Source: Anaerolineae bacterium (GTDB lineage: Bacteria; Chloroflexota; Anaerolineae; Aggregatilineales; UBA2796). From it: a stretch of 64,000 nt of DNA. The DNA lies in the NCBI GenBank assembly GCA_019637615.1, contig JAHBVJ010000004.1:248001-312000 (forward strand). Direction: 5' to 3'. The notes beneath the pieces are model-generated. The model did not search any database, had not been told where the DNA came from, and saw nothing but the letters and a program-made list of their open reading frames with translations. The translations under genes and the position numbers were made by a program. Each line of letters begins with the position of its first letter. Positions within the stretch are counted from its first letter, which is position 1. Shown one piece after another: positions 51,480 to 60,755 of this stretch.

Positions 51480-51842
51480 ATGACCACCCTCGACCAATAT
51501 GCGCCTATTGCGGTGCTGCTCATTTTAACCACTGCCGTCAGTGTCCTAATCGCCTTCTTGTCGCGGCTGATGGGGCCAAACCGCCCGACAAGCCGTAAAT
51601 TGGAACCCTATGAAAGCGGCATGGTGCCCATCGGCCCTGCGATGCGCCGTTTTCCGGTCAAGTTCTATTTGGTCGCGGTGCTCTTCATCCTGTTTGACAT
51701 CGAAGTAGTGTTCTTCCTCCCGTTTGCGGTGGTGACACGGCAGGTCGGCTTATTTGCGCTCATCGAAATGGGTCTTTTCATCGGCATTCTGCTTATAGGC
51801 TACGTCTACGCATGGCGTAAGGGAGCGTTGGAATGGGAGTAG
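51480..51842 (+). CDS. nuoA: NADH-quinone oxidoreductase subunit A
   Basis: 120 residues with three membrane helices. Family blocks [20 protein letters not shown] (the quinone-site loop with E-x-G) and [20 protein letters not shown] are diagnostic. The ATG at 51480 has AGGGGAA upstream; an in-frame longer reading from 51303 is rejected since it runs into the YtxH gene and the promoter. Sits in the membrane arm next to the quinone channel. Overlaps nuoB by 10 bp. Confidence 0.95.
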   Translation: MTTLDQYAPIAVLLILTTAVSVLIAFLSRLMGPNRPTSRKLEPYESGMVPIGPAMRRFPVKFYLVAVLFILFDIEVVFFLPFAVVTRQVGLFALIEMGLFIGILLIGYVYAWRKGALEWE

Positions 51843-52315
51843 CGGGGAAGCTCGGCAATCTCGGGGTTGTGACGACGCGTCTTGAACAAGCTGTAAATTG
51901 GGGCCGCACCAACGCGATGTGGCCTATGTTGTTTGGTCTGGCCTGCTGTGCCATCGAAATGATGAGCAGCGCCGCCGCCAATTATGACCTCTCGCGCTTC
52001 GGCATGGAATTGTTCCGGCCTAGCCCGCGCCAGAGCGATCTGATGATCGTGGCGGGGCGTGTGACGCGCAAAATGGCTCCGGTACTGCGCCAGTTGTACG
52101 ACCAGATGCCCAACCCCAAGTGGGTGATTTCGATGGGCGACTGCGCTTCGTGCGGTGGCATTTTCAATAACTACGCGATTGTACAGGGCGTCGATGAGAT
52201 CGTGCCCGTAGACGTGTATGTGGCTGGCTGCCCGCCGCGTCCGGAGCAGTTGATCCACGGCATCTTGACCCTTCACGAGAAGATCAAGGGCGAGCACATC
52301 GCGGATTGGGCGTAA
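51833..52315 (+). CDS. nuoB: NADH-quinone oxidoreductase subunit B
   Basis: 160 residues carrying cluster N2. The ligands are visible: [10 protein letters not shown] (adjacent Cys pair), GDCASCGG and GCPPRPEQL. Electrons pass from here to quinone. A stem-loop follows before nuoC. Confidence 0.97.
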   Translation: MGVAGKLGNLGVVTTRLEQAVNWGRTNAMWPMLFGLACCAIEMMSSAAANYDLSRFGMELFRPSPRQSDLMIVAGRVTRKMAPVLRQLYDQMPNPKWVISMGDCASCGGIFNNYAIVQGVDEIVPVDVYVAGCPPRPEQLIHGILTLHEKIKGEHIADWA

Positions 52316-52330
52316 GCGCGCTCAGACAGA

Positions 52331-52360
52331 CTGCCGTACGCTTCAATCGGCGTATGGCAG
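52331..52360 (+). terminator. Stem-loop in the nuoB-nuoC junction
   Basis: CTGCCGTACGC (52331-52341) and GCGTATGGCAG (52350-52360) form an 11-bp stem with one G-U pair and an 8-nt loop. It lacks a U-tract and may tune mRNA processing rather than stop transcription. Confidence 0.5.
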
Positions 52361-52419
52361 ACATTACGTAGATGATGGTCGGCGCGTAAAGCGCTGTTGC
52401 TGTTCAAAAAGGGCATGAT

Positions 52420-52941
52420 ATGACGGAAGCATTTAATCCAGTCGAGTTGGCGAAGTTAACGCTCAAAGACGCCGTTCAAGATGTGGTCGAGTTTCGCGGT
52501 GAAACCACCATCGTCATCGACGCGGCGAAGATCATTGAGGCGTGTACGTTCTTCCGCGATACTGAAGGGCTGGAATACAACTTCCTTGAGGACGTGACGG
52601 GCGTCGATTACTACCCCGAAGAGCCGCGCTTTGCGGTCTGCTATCACCTGTACTCGATGGTGTTCAACCGCAGTCTGCGGCTGAAGGTCTACCTTCCTAG
52701 TGACGACCCCCGCGTGCCAAGCGTATGTAGCATCTGGGCGGCGGCGAACTATCAGGAGCGCGAAGCCTACGACCTGCTAGGCATCATCTTTGAAGGGCAC
52801 CCGGATTTGCGCCGCATTTTGATGCCCGCCGATTGGGATGGTCATCCTCAGCGCAAAGATTACCCGCTTGGCTACGAGCAAGTACAATTTTCCTTCAACT
52901 ACGACGATATCAATCGCATCAAGCCATACGCCAAGGAATAG
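52420..52941 (+). CDS. nuoC: NADH-quinone oxidoreductase subunit C
   Basis: 173 residues, the 30-kDa peripheral subunit. Blocks FLEDVTGVDYYP, RFAVCYHLYSM, PSVCSIWAAANYQEREAYDL and the family signature GIIFEGHPDLRRILMPADWD then HPQRKDYPLG. The DVAF-like end is changed, but the E-R-E-A-x-D-x-x-G element is intact. nuoC and nuoD are separate genes here. Confidence 0.95.
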   Translation: MTEAFNPVELAKLTLKDAVQDVVEFRGETTIVIDAAKIIEACTFFRDTEGLEYNFLEDVTGVDYYPEEPRFAVCYHLYSMVFNRSLRLKVYLPSDDPRVPSVCSIWAAANYQEREAYDLLGIIFEGHPDLRRILMPADWDGHPQRKDYPLGYEQVQFSFNYDDINRIKPYAKE

Positions 52942-52974
52942 GCGCAGGGCGATAGAATACGGGGTTAACTCATT

Positions 52975-54309
52975 ATGGTCGAGAGAACGTCTGAAGATAT
53001 TGCCAAGTTTGAACACGCGCTCGACGAGATTCACGACTCCCAGCGCGACAGTGCGATGGATGATGCGAAACGGGTGGCGCTCGGTGAACACTGGGAAGGC
53101 ACGCTCGAAGAATATCGGCACTTAGTCTCGCCCAAGGCCTTCACGGGCGAAACGATGGTGTTGAACATGGGGCCACAGCACCCGTCTACGCATGGTGTGC
53201 TGCGTGTGCTGCTCGAACTGGACGGCGAAGACATCGTGAGCTGCGTGCCCGATGTCGGCTTCCTCCACACGGGCATCGAAAAGAACATGGAGGCCAAGAC
53301 CTTCGAGCAGGCCGTCACCATGACCGACCGCATGGATTACCTGAACCCGATGGGGAACAATTTCGTCTACAACCTCGCCATCGAGAAGTTGTGCGAAATC
53401 GATGTCCCCGAACGCGCACAGGTGATCCGCGTGATGTTGGCAGAACTGACGCGTATCAACAGCCATCTCGTATGGCTCGGTACGCACGCCCTCGACCTCG
53501 GCGCGATGAGCATGATGCTCTATTGCTTCCGTGAGCGCGAAATGGTGCTAGATCTGTTCGAGCTGGTATCCGGTCAGCGCATGATGAGCACCTATTTCCG
53601 CCCCGGTGGTGTCTGGCGCGACCTGCCTGACGAATTCATCCCCACGCTGCAAAAATTCATCGATATTTTCCCGAAGCGCGTCGATGAATACGAAGCCCTG
53701 CTGGACAACAACCCGCTGTGGATCGACCGCACGCAGGGTATCGGCGTCATGACGCCCGAAGACGCGCTGCGCTATGGATGCAGCGGCCCTGTCCTGCGCG
53801 CGTCTGGCATCAACTGGGACATCCGCAAAGCCAAGCCCTATTCCGGCTACGAAACCTACAGCTTTGAAGTGCCGCTTGGCGAGCACGGCGATGTGTACGA
53901 CCGCTTTATCGTGCGCGTGCGCGAACTGCGCCAGTCGGTGAGCCTCATCAAGCAGGCCATAGCGCGCTTGAAGCCGGGACCGTTCCGCACGACCAACCGT
54001 AAATACGCGCCGCCGCCGCGCGCCGAACTTGGTCGCAGCATGGAAGCCGTGATCCACCACTTCAAGCTGTGGACAGAAGGTTTCAAGGCTCCCAAGGGCG
54101 AAGTCTACGTGACCATCGAAAGCCCGCGCGGTGAACTCGGCTGCTATCTCTCGTCAGATGGCGGCACGCGCCCACACCGCGTTCACTTCCGTACGCCGTC
54201 GTTCGTGCATCTCGGCGCGCTGGCGCATATCTCGTCGCACTCGATGTTGGCGGACTTGGTTGGTATCATCGGTAGCATCGATATCGTGCTTGGCGACTGC
54301 GATAGGTAG
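52975..54309 (+). CDS. nuoD: NADH-quinone oxidoreductase subunit D
   Basis: 444 residues, the 49-kDa quinone-site subunit. MVLNMGPQHPSTHGVLRVLL, the conserved GFLHTGIEKNME, MDYLNPMGNN, and the C-terminal ending DIVLGDCDR are all typical. An N-terminal extension of about 55 residues (VERTSEDIAKFEHALDEIHD) precedes the core. The stop is followed by a stem-loop and a 198-bp gap before nuoE. Confidence 0.96.
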   Translation: MVERTSEDIAKFEHALDEIHDSQRDSAMDDAKRVALGEHWEGTLEEYRHLVSPKAFTGETMVLNMGPQHPSTHGVLRVLLELDGEDIVSCVPDVGFLHTGIEKNMEAKTFEQAVTMTDRMDYLNPMGNNFVYNLAIEKLCEIDVPERAQVIRVMLAELTRINSHLVWLGTHALDLGAMSMMLYCFREREMVLDLFELVSGQRMMSTYFRPGGVWRDLPDEFIPTLQKFIDIFPKRVDEYEALLDNNPLWIDRTQGIGVMTPEDALRYGCSGPVLRASGINWDIRKAKPYSGYETYSFEVPLGEHGDVYDRFIVRVRELRQSVSLIKQAIARLKPGPFRTTNRKYAPPPRAELGRSMEAVIHHFKLWTEGFKAPKGEVYVTIESPRGELGCYLSSDGGTRPHRVHFRTPSFVHLGALAHISSHSMLADLVGIIGSIDIVLGDCDR

Positions 54310-54324
54310 CCCACCCGATTTTGT

Positions 54325-54356
54325 CATCTCCTCCCGACAGTGTTCGAGAGGAGATG
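54325..54356 (+). terminator. Stem-loop in the nuoD-nuoE junction
   Basis: CATCTCCTC (54325-54333) and GAGGAGATG (54348-54356), perfect 9-bp stem, 14-nt loop. It lies in the longest nuo gap (198 bp), where a new promoter may also start. Confidence 0.5.
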
Positions 54357-54507
54357 CTAGGCGACAGCATCGCGTGAAAAGACGGTCTGTTAGTAACTTA
54401 AAGTTGATCGTTTGGTAAGCTCAGGTACTATTGAAGGCGAAAAAACGCTTACGAATTTAATCGCCCATTCCCGCGATTAGCGCAGGTTCATCCAACGGAG
54501 CATTCTC

Positions 54508-54990
54508 GTGCTGGCAGACAAGCATCAAGAGCGAATCAGCAAGATTCTCGCGAAATATCCCGATAAGCGGTCGGCGGTCATGCCGATCTTGTACATGGCG
54601 CAAGAAGAATATGGGTGGGTCAGCCCTGAAGCCATCGAAGAAGTGGCGGACATCTGCGAATTAGATCCCACGCAAGTGACTTCCGTAGCGGGCTTCTACA
54701 CCATGTTCCGCGAGACGCCCAAGGGCAAATATTGGTTGCAAGTTTGCACCGACTTCCCCTGCGCGCTGCGTGGTGCGGAGACTTTCCATCACGACTTGCT
54801 CAAGGAATTGGGCATCGAAGAAGGCGAAACCACCAAGGACGGCATGTTCACGGTCGAGCATGTGATGTGCCTTGCCGGTTGTGACCGCGCCCCGATGTTG
54901 CAATGCAACTTCCACTTCCATGAAAACCTGAACATGGACAAGATGAAGGAACTGCTGGCACAGTGGCGGGCGGAAGCGGAAAAAAAATAG
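54508..54990 (+). CDS. nuoE: NADH-quinone oxidoreductase subunit E
   Basis: 160 residues with GTG start (ACGGAG upstream). 2Fe-2S thioredoxin-like subunit: the ligands are CTDFPC and CLAGC (C-x4-C ... C-x3-C). VTSVAGFYTMFRETPKGKYW is the family helix. It docks on NuoF. Confidence 0.95.
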   Translation: MLADKHQERISKILAKYPDKRSAVMPILYMAQEEYGWVSPEAIEEVADICELDPTQVTSVAGFYTMFRETPKGKYWLQVCTDFPCALRGAETFHHDLLKELGIEEGETTKDGMFTVEHVMCLAGCDRAPMLQCNFHFHENLNMDKMKELLAQWRAEAEKK

Positions 54991-55022
54991 GGCGGCGAAC
55001 GCCAAATGGCTGACCAGATATC

Positions 55023-55451
55023 ATGATTGAAGTACGCACGCTCACCCTTGATGACTACGACGCCATGATGACGGTGTGGAAAGCCAGCGGGTTGAAGATT
55101 AGACCCACCGGACGCGAGAGTCGGGAACAGATGGAACGACAGATGAGCGTTGGTGTACAGACTATTCTTGGTGCGTTTGTCGATGGTCAGTTAGCGGGTG
55201 TGGTGCTGGCGACCCATGACAGCCGCAAAGGTTGGATCAACCGTCTAGGCGTGGCGGACGCGTATAAGCGGCATGGGGTTGGACGTGCTCTTGTGCAGGC
55301 AGCGGAAGACTGCCTACATCAGCAGGGCATTACTGTCATCGGTGCGCTGGTCGAGCACCAGAACGAGGCCAGCCGCAGTCTGTTTGAAAGCGAAGGGTTC
55401 GAGATCGTACCCACCTATTATCTTTCGAAACGAGATCGCCCGGATGCTTGA
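55023..55451 (+). CDS. GNAT-family N-acetyltransferase (within nuo operon)
   Basis: 142 residues. VRTLTLDDYDAMMTVWKASG at the N-terminus, INRLGVADAYKRHGVGRALV with the acetyl-CoA loop (R-x-x-G-x-G), and EDCLHQQGITVIGALVEHQNEA then SLFESEGFE are the GNAT blocks. It starts 32 bp after nuoE and overlaps the next gene by 8 bp. Insertion of an acetyltransferase in a nuo operon is unusual; no nuo subunit target can be claimed. Confidence 0.88.
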   Translation: MIEVRTLTLDDYDAMMTVWKASGLKIRPTGRESREQMERQMSVGVQTILGAFVDGQLAGVVLATHDSRKGWINRLGVADAYKRHGVGRALVQAAEDCLHQQGITVIGALVEHQNEASRSLFESEGFEIVPTYYLSKRDRPDA

Positions 55452-56037
55452 CGTACAGCCATCTCTCACACCGGAAGCCAGCGTACCAACGCCACCCGCT
55501 CTGCCAGCCGTCGAACCGCCCGATCAAGCGGTGCCCAACGCGCTGCGCGGGCTAATGATCATTGTCCTGATCGGGACGGCGATTGTGTTAGTGGCGCTGC
55601 TCCTTTTACAGTGGCCCATCGTCAAGCAGGCTGGCCCACCAGCCGATTACGGGCCGCAGTTTCAGCGCATTCTGGTAGTGGGCGAAAGTTCGCGGGGCAT
55701 CGTCGGGGCGATAGTCGATGTCAGCGTGTACGCGATGCTGATCGCCGCCATCGTGCTGGCGGTGCGGACGTTGCGTACAGGCCGCCGCGATTGGCTCTCC
55801 CCGTTAATCGTGGTCGGGTTGTTAGGGCTGGCCTACGTGACGGGCATGGTGCTGTATATCGGCCCGATGGTGGGCGCGTGCGGGTTCAGTTTGATCATTT
55901 TCGGCGGCTTGGTGGGATGGATTGCGTCCAATCCGGGGGATGAGCCGAGCGCGACGCCGAATGAGGAGTTAACTACTCCGGTTATGCATGAAGACTTATC
56001 TGATGAATCAACAAATGTAGAGTCGGGGGCGATGTAA
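55444..56037 (+). CDS. Membrane protein of unknown function (within nuo operon)
   Basis: 197 residues. The start at 55444 overlaps the GNAT stop by 8 bp; the longer reading is out of place. A Pro-rich N-terminus (about 1-35) is followed by helices LMIIVLIGTAIVLVALLLLQ, AIVDVSVYAMLIAAIVLAV, and two more (WLSPLIVVGLLGLAYVTGMV; VGACGFSLIIFGGLVGWI), then an acidic tail. nuoF begins 1 bp after the stop. No family recognised. Confidence 0.75.
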   Translation: MLDVQPSLTPEASVPTPPALPAVEPPDQAVPNALRGLMIIVLIGTAIVLVALLLLQWPIVKQAGPPADYGPQFQRILVVGESSRGIVGAIVDVSVYAMLIAAIVLAVRTLRTGRRDWLSPLIVVGLLGLAYVTGMVLYIGPMVGACGFSLIIFGGLVGWIASNPGDEPSATPNEELTTPVMHEDLSDESTNVESGAM

Positions 56038-56038
56038 C

Positions 56039-57367
56039 ATGGCTCAAAATTATCCGCGTATCTTATTACGTGACCTCGATATTCCAAATATCGCCAAGTA
56101 CGAAGTGTACGCTGAGAATGGCGGTTATGAAGGACTGCGCAAAGCGGTATCGATGACACCCGATGAGGTGATCAATCTCGTCAAAGACTCGAATTTGCGC
56201 GGGCGCGGCGGCGCGGGCTTTGGCACCGGCGTCAAGTGGAGCTTCATCCCCAAGACCGAAGGCCCCAAATACGTAGTCGTCAACGCCGACGAGTCCGAAC
56301 CGGGTACGTTCAAAGATCGCCAACTGCTGGAAAAGAACCCGCATCAGGTGATCGAAGGCGCATTGATCGCCGCCTATGCGATCCAAGCCTCAGCGGTGTA
56401 TATCTACGTGCGCGGCGAATTCTGGGACATCGGCTACAACCTCGAAGCGCGGATCGAAGAAGCGCGCGCAGCAGGGTGGGTCGGGGAAAAGATCGGCGGT
56501 TCGAATTGGAACTGCGAAGTCTATATCCACTGGGGCGCGGGCGCGTACATTTGCGGTGAAGAAAGCGCCATGCTCAACAGCATTGAGGGCAAGCTCGGTC
56601 AGCCGCGCGTCAAGCCGCCCTTCCCGGCGATCAAGGGTCTGTACGACAGCCCGACTGTGATCAACAACGTGGAAACGCTGGCGAACGTGCCGCCGATCCT
56701 CGTGAACGGTGCGGCGTGGTTCAAGACGATGGGCACGGAAAAAAGCCCCGGCACCAAGATTTTCTGCATGAGCGGTCATGTCCAGAATCCCGGCAACTAC
56801 GAATTACCGCTCGGCCTCACCTTCCGTGACCTGCTTGAAGTCGCTGGCGGCGTCAAGGACGGCAAGAAGCTCAAGGCCATTCTGCCTTCCGGCGCGTCTG
56901 GCCCGCTGCTGCCCGCCACCGATCAGGTGCTGGACTGCAAACTAACTTATGAAGATGTGGCTTCGGTCGGTTCTGTGCTCGGTTCGGCCTCGGTCATCCT
57001 GTTGGATGAAACCACCGATATGGTCTACGCCGCCTACAAGATGATCAAGTTCTTCCGCCACGAAAGCTGCGGTAAATGCACGCCCTGCCGTGAAGGCACT
57101 TATTGGTTGGAACAGCGTCTCGGCGCGATCTACCATCACAAGGCGACTCCCGCCGATGTGGACTTGATCGAGAATGTAGCCAAGCAGATTCAAGGCAAGA
57201 GTTTGTGTGCGTTAGGCGACTTCGCCACCAGTCCGGTGATGAGCGCCCTCAAGTACTGGCGCAGTGAATTCCTCGCCTATACGTCAGAAGCCAAGCCAGC
57301 CGCCGGAGCGAAAGCCGCGCCAAAGGCCGCCGCGAAAGCCGCCGTACCAGCCGGTGCGGGGGACTAG
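56039..57367 (+). CDS. nuoF: NADH-quinone oxidoreductase subunit F
   Basis: 442 residues, NADH- and FMN-binding. GRGGAGFGTGVKWSF and VVNADESEPGTFKDR are the FMN/NADH site, GAYICGEESAML follows, and the 4Fe-4S cluster is ESCGKCTPCREGTYW. A C-terminal Ala/Lys/Pro tail (about 420-442) is extra. The subunit receives electrons from NADH at the tip of the arm. Confidence 0.96.
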   Translation: MAQNYPRILLRDLDIPNIAKYEVYAENGGYEGLRKAVSMTPDEVINLVKDSNLRGRGGAGFGTGVKWSFIPKTEGPKYVVVNADESEPGTFKDRQLLEKNPHQVIEGALIAAYAIQASAVYIYVRGEFWDIGYNLEARIEEARAAGWVGEKIGGSNWNCEVYIHWGAGAYICGEESAMLNSIEGKLGQPRVKPPFPAIKGLYDSPTVINNVETLANVPPILVNGAAWFKTMGTEKSPGTKIFCMSGHVQNPGNYELPLGLTFRDLLEVAGGVKDGKKLKAILPSGASGPLLPATDQVLDCKLTYEDVASVGSVLGSASVILLDETTDMVYAAYKMIKFFRHESCGKCTPCREGTYWLEQRLGAIYHHKATPADVDLIENVAKQIQGKSLCALGDFATSPVMSALKYWRSEFLAYTSEAKPAAGAKAAPKAAAKAAVPAGAGD

Positions 57368-57400
57368 CAGCCAGCACAGTTACTCTCGGAAAATAGTAGG

Positions 57401-57418
57401 GCGGGTGTATCAACCCGC
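57401..57418 (+). terminator. Stem-loop after nuoF
   Basis: GCGGGT (57401-57406) and ACCCGC (57413-57418) with a 6-nt loop; extended by flanking AGG/CTCT pairing. Short, in the nuoF to TPR-like gap. Confidence 0.45.
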
Positions 57419-57447
57419 TCTATTGTGGAGAGATAAAGGGAACGCGA

Positions 57448-58131
57448 GTGGCGAACTATTACGATTGGAATCCGGCGGGCAAAGATAAGCCTAAGAAGCC
57501 CTCGGAAGCAGCAAACGATCAACCTGAGTCATTACCACCAGCGCTGCCGGAAGAGGTAACTTCTGCTGCGCCTATGGAGTCTCAGACGGAAGTTGCGGAC
57601 AATCAATGGTCGCCGGATGTGATCGCCGCCGAGGTATCATCCTTGCCCTCGCTGCCTGAGGTGGAAGACACGACTACGCCGATAGACGCCGAGGATGAAC
57701 TACATCCGATGTATCGCGTCGTGTCCGCCATGCTGGATGTGGACAGCACGGCAGAGGTACAAGATGAATCAGTGCCAGTTGAGGCGCAACCCACCGGAAC
57801 GCCGTCCGAACCCGCGCCCACTGCAACCTTAGCAGACGCACTGCGCGAGGAAGGCACCGCCAGCGATGCAGATTTCCCGCCGCTGCCGACGCGCATTGAT
57901 GAACTCACGCAAGCCATCGAGCGCTATCCGCAGTCGCCCGTCAATTATGTGCTGCGCGGCGAAGCCCATTGGGACGAAGGGCATGGGCGCGAAGCAGCCA
58001 AAGACTTCTTGGCGGCTTTGAAGTTGGCGGAAAGCCGCGATACGACGTGGGAATTCTTGAATCGCTCGTTCTTGGATCGGGCGCGTCAAGGGTTGCGGCG
58101 CTGTGGGTACGAAATAAACGACTTCGGCTGA
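57448..58131 (+). CDS. Acidic low-complexity protein with TPR-like C-terminus (within nuo operon)
   Basis: 227 residues, GTG start. Residues about 10-150 are Pro/Glu/Thr/Ala-rich and probably disordered. About 155-215 form a TPR-like pair of helices: IDELTQAIERYPQSPVNYVL and RGEAHWDEGHGREAAKDFLA. No nuo subunit of this form is known to me. It stands between nuoF and nuoG. Confidence 0.72.
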   Translation: MANYYDWNPAGKDKPKKPSEAANDQPESLPPALPEEVTSAAPMESQTEVADNQWSPDVIAAEVSSLPSLPEVEDTTTPIDAEDELHPMYRVVSAMLDVDSTAEVQDESVPVEAQPTGTPSEPAPTATLADALREEGTASDADFPPLPTRIDELTQAIERYPQSPVNYVLRGEAHWDEGHGREAAKDFLAALKLAESRDTTWEFLNRSFLDRARQGLRRCGYEINDFG

Positions 58132-58280
58132 GTAAAATATAGTTGTGATTTGTAAGTGTGGATAAGCAGTATTCCCGGAGCCTACCAAAAGGCTGTACGG
58201 ATGCGATAAACTAGTGACACTCTGATTGATGGAAACTCCCGCCTGCCGGGTTCAACGTAGAGGCTTTTACGGAGGCTTGC

Positions 58281-60755
58281 ATGACCGACCTCGTGAGGTT
58301 GTTTGTAGATGGCGTAGAACACAAGGTGCCGAAGGGGGCGAACCTTGTTGATGCCGCCAAGATGATCGGGAATGACATCCCGGTCTTCTGCTATCACCCC
58401 AAACTTTCGCCTGTCGGCATGTGCCGGATGTGCCTCGTCGATCTTGGCAACGCGCAGATCGTCAAGGAGACAGGTGAATTCCAGCGCGATGATAAAGGCG
58501 AACTCGCCATCCGCTGGTTCCCCAAGCTGCAAACGGCCTGCACCACCTTCGTCACCGATGGCATGGCGATCCGCACCAACACGCCGCAGGTGACGGAAGC
58601 CCGTGACGACATTATCGAATTCTTGCTGACCAGCCACCCGCTGGATTGCCCGATCTGCGATAAGGGTGGCGAATGCCCGCTGCAAAACCTGACCATGCGT
58701 CACGGCGCAGGGACAAGCCGCTTCACCTACGAAGAGAAGATGCACCTCGACAAGCACTATCCGCTTGGCGATCTCATCTATCTTGACCGCGAACGCTGCA
58801 TTCAGTGCGCCCGCTGCACGCGCTTCCAAGAAGAATTGGTCGGTGATGCGGTACTTGGCTTCCACGAGCGCGGACGCCGCCTCCAGATCGTGACCACCAG
58901 TGATCCTGAATTTGACACCTATTTCAGCGGCAACACAACGGATATTTGCCCCGTCGGCGCGCTGACCACCGCTGACTTCCGTTTCGGTGCGCGTCCGTGG
59001 GAACTCACCGAAGTGCCGAGCATTTGCCCGCACTGCCCCGTTGGCTGCAACATCAGCGCCACCACGCGCTTGGATCGTGACGCGGGCGGCAAGACCATCG
59101 TCAAGCGCATCATGCCGCGCCAGAACGAAGAAGTCAACGAAATCTGGATTTGCGACAAAGGCCGTTTCGGTCATCACCACAGCCGCAGCGCTGACCGCCT
59201 CACCCAACCGATGATCCGTCGTGATGGTGCGCTCGTCCCCGCGACGTGGGAACAAGCTTACGCCGCCATTGCCGACCAGATCAAGATGGCGGAAGCCAGC
59301 GTCGGCGCGGTTGCTGGCCCCATGCTTTCCAACGAAGACTTGTGGGAACTACGTCGGCTGGTCAAAGCGACGGGCGGCGATAAGCTCGGCGTGTGGCCCT
59401 ATCACATGACAGGTGCGGCGCTCACCGCGCAAGTTGGCGTCGGCACGGGCACCAATTTCAAGAACTTGGGCAAGGGCAGCACCATCGTCGTGGTCGCTTC
59501 GGACATCGAGGAAGAAGCTCCTGTCTGGTATCTGCGCATCAAGGCCGCGCGGGATCGTGGCGCACGCTTGATCACCCTCAATGCCCGCCAGACCGAGCTG
59601 GATCGCTGGGTACGCAAGGCGGATCGTCATCTCTACGCGGCGGGCGAAGCGGTTGCTGCCGTGAACGCGCTCGATCTGGGCGACGCACAGAACGTGATCA
59701 TCCTCGTCGGTGGCGAAGGGCTAACCCGCGCTGGACACGGTGCAGTGATGCAGGCCGCCGCGCAAAAGTTGGTCGCCACTGGTCACTACGGCAAGGCCAA
59801 CAATGGTCTGCTGGCAGTGTGGCCCGGTGCCAACACGCAAGGCGCGTTTGATCTCGGTTATACCAGCGAGACCACCGAAGCCATCCTCAGCAGCCGTCCC
59901 AAGGTGCTGTTCCTCGCGGATGCCGATCCAGTGGGTGAAGATGCTCTGAGCGCCAACCTGCTCAAGAGCGGTTTCACAGTCGTTGTCGAGATGTTCATGA
60001 CCCCAACCGCCGCCGCCGCCGATGTCGTGCTGCCGCGTCAAGCCTTTGCCGAGCGTGATGGCTCCTTTACGAATGGGGAACGCCGCGTCCAGCGCTTCTA
60101 CACCGCGCAGCAGCCGCTAGAAGGCACGCTGCCCGATTGGCGCATCTTCGCCAGCTTGCTCCGCACTTTGGACGGAACCCGCGTTAAGCTCTCCGCCGCT
60201 GCCGTGATGCAAGAGATCACGCAGAACGTGCCGAGCTACGCCAGCGCAACGTACGCAAAGTTGGCGGAAACCAAGCCGCAGTTCCCCGATGTGGGTGGTG
60301 TTGACCTGTATTACGGCGGCACGGCCTATAACAACGAAGGCGGGCTAGGCGTGCAGTGGGCGACGAGCAGCGAGCAGGGCACCACGCCCGTGCTTGAAGC
60401 CAGTGCCACCGCTCCTTCACTGCCAGCGCGTCAGACGGGTGAACTGCTGATCGTGCCGATTAAGGAACTCTACGACCGTCAGCATGAATTCGCCGCCAGC
60501 GAACATCTGATGGCGGCGCACATCGACGCGCCCTATATCGCGCTCAACGAGCAAGAAGCGGCCTCGCGTTCGCTGACCAATGGCGAAACCGTCGCGGTGA
60601 GTTACGCCGCCGAAACCGCGCAGGTCGCCGTCCGCATCGATAACACCGTCCCGGCAGGCATTGCGCTGATCGGGCGTCACTTAAGTACACAACCTACTCC
60701 TGCTGTTCCGGTCGTCGGCACAGTCCGGAAAGTCGAGGTTTTAGCCAATGCTTGA
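58281..60755 (+). CDS. nuoG: NADH-quinone oxidoreductase subunit G
   Basis: 824 residues with GGAGG before the ATG. Iron-sulfur part: FCYHPKLSPVGMCRMCLVDL (2Fe-2S), CPICDKGGECPLQNL and RCIQCARCTRF (4Fe-4S clusters), then CPHCPVGCNIS (additional 4Fe-4S). The rest is a molybdopterin-oxidoreductase-like domain without cofactor ligands. NuoG passes electrons along the peripheral arm. Overlaps nuoH by 8 bp. Confidence 0.96.
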   Translation: MTDLVRLFVDGVEHKVPKGANLVDAAKMIGNDIPVFCYHPKLSPVGMCRMCLVDLGNAQIVKETGEFQRDDKGELAIRWFPKLQTACTTFVTDGMAIRTNTPQVTEARDDIIEFLLTSHPLDCPICDKGGECPLQNLTMRHGAGTSRFTYEEKMHLDKHYPLGDLIYLDRERCIQCARCTRFQEELVGDAVLGFHERGRRLQIVTTSDPEFDTYFSGNTTDICPVGALTTADFRFGARPWELTEVPSICPHCPVGCNISATTRLDRDAGGKTIVKRIMPRQNEEVNEIWICDKGRFGHHHSRSADRLTQPMIRRDGALVPATWEQAYAAIADQIKMAEASVGAVAGPMLSNEDLWELRRLVKATGGDKLGVWPYHMTGAALTAQVGVGTGTNFKNLGKGSTIVVVASDIEEEAPVWYLRIKAARDRGARLITLNARQTELDRWVRKADRHLYAAGEAVAAVNALDLGDAQNVIILVGGEGLTRAGHGAVMQAAAQKLVATGHYGKANNGLLAVWPGANTQGAFDLGYTSETTEAILSSRPKVLFLADADPVGEDALSANLLKSGFTVVVEMFMTPTAAAADVVLPRQAFAERDGSFTNGERRVQRFYTAQQPLEGTLPDWRIFASLLRTLDGTRVKLSAAAVMQEITQNVPSYASATYAKLAETKPQFPDVGGVDLYYGGTAYNNEGGLGVQWATSSEQGTTPVLEASATAPSLPARQTGELLIVPIKELYDRQHEFAASEHLMAAHIDAPYIALNEQEAASRSLTNGETVAVSYAAETAQVAVRIDNTVPAGIALIGRHLSTQPTPAVPVVGTVRKVEVLANA

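Noticed and set aside
55273..55443. Longer start for the membrane protein after the GNAT gene
   Set aside because: It would overlap the GNAT catalytic region in another frame; the 8-bp overlap start at 55444 fits better.
58182..59255. 357-codon minus-strand frame inside nuoG
   Set aside because: Antisense of the conserved iron-sulfur part of NuoG, with no independent start signal.
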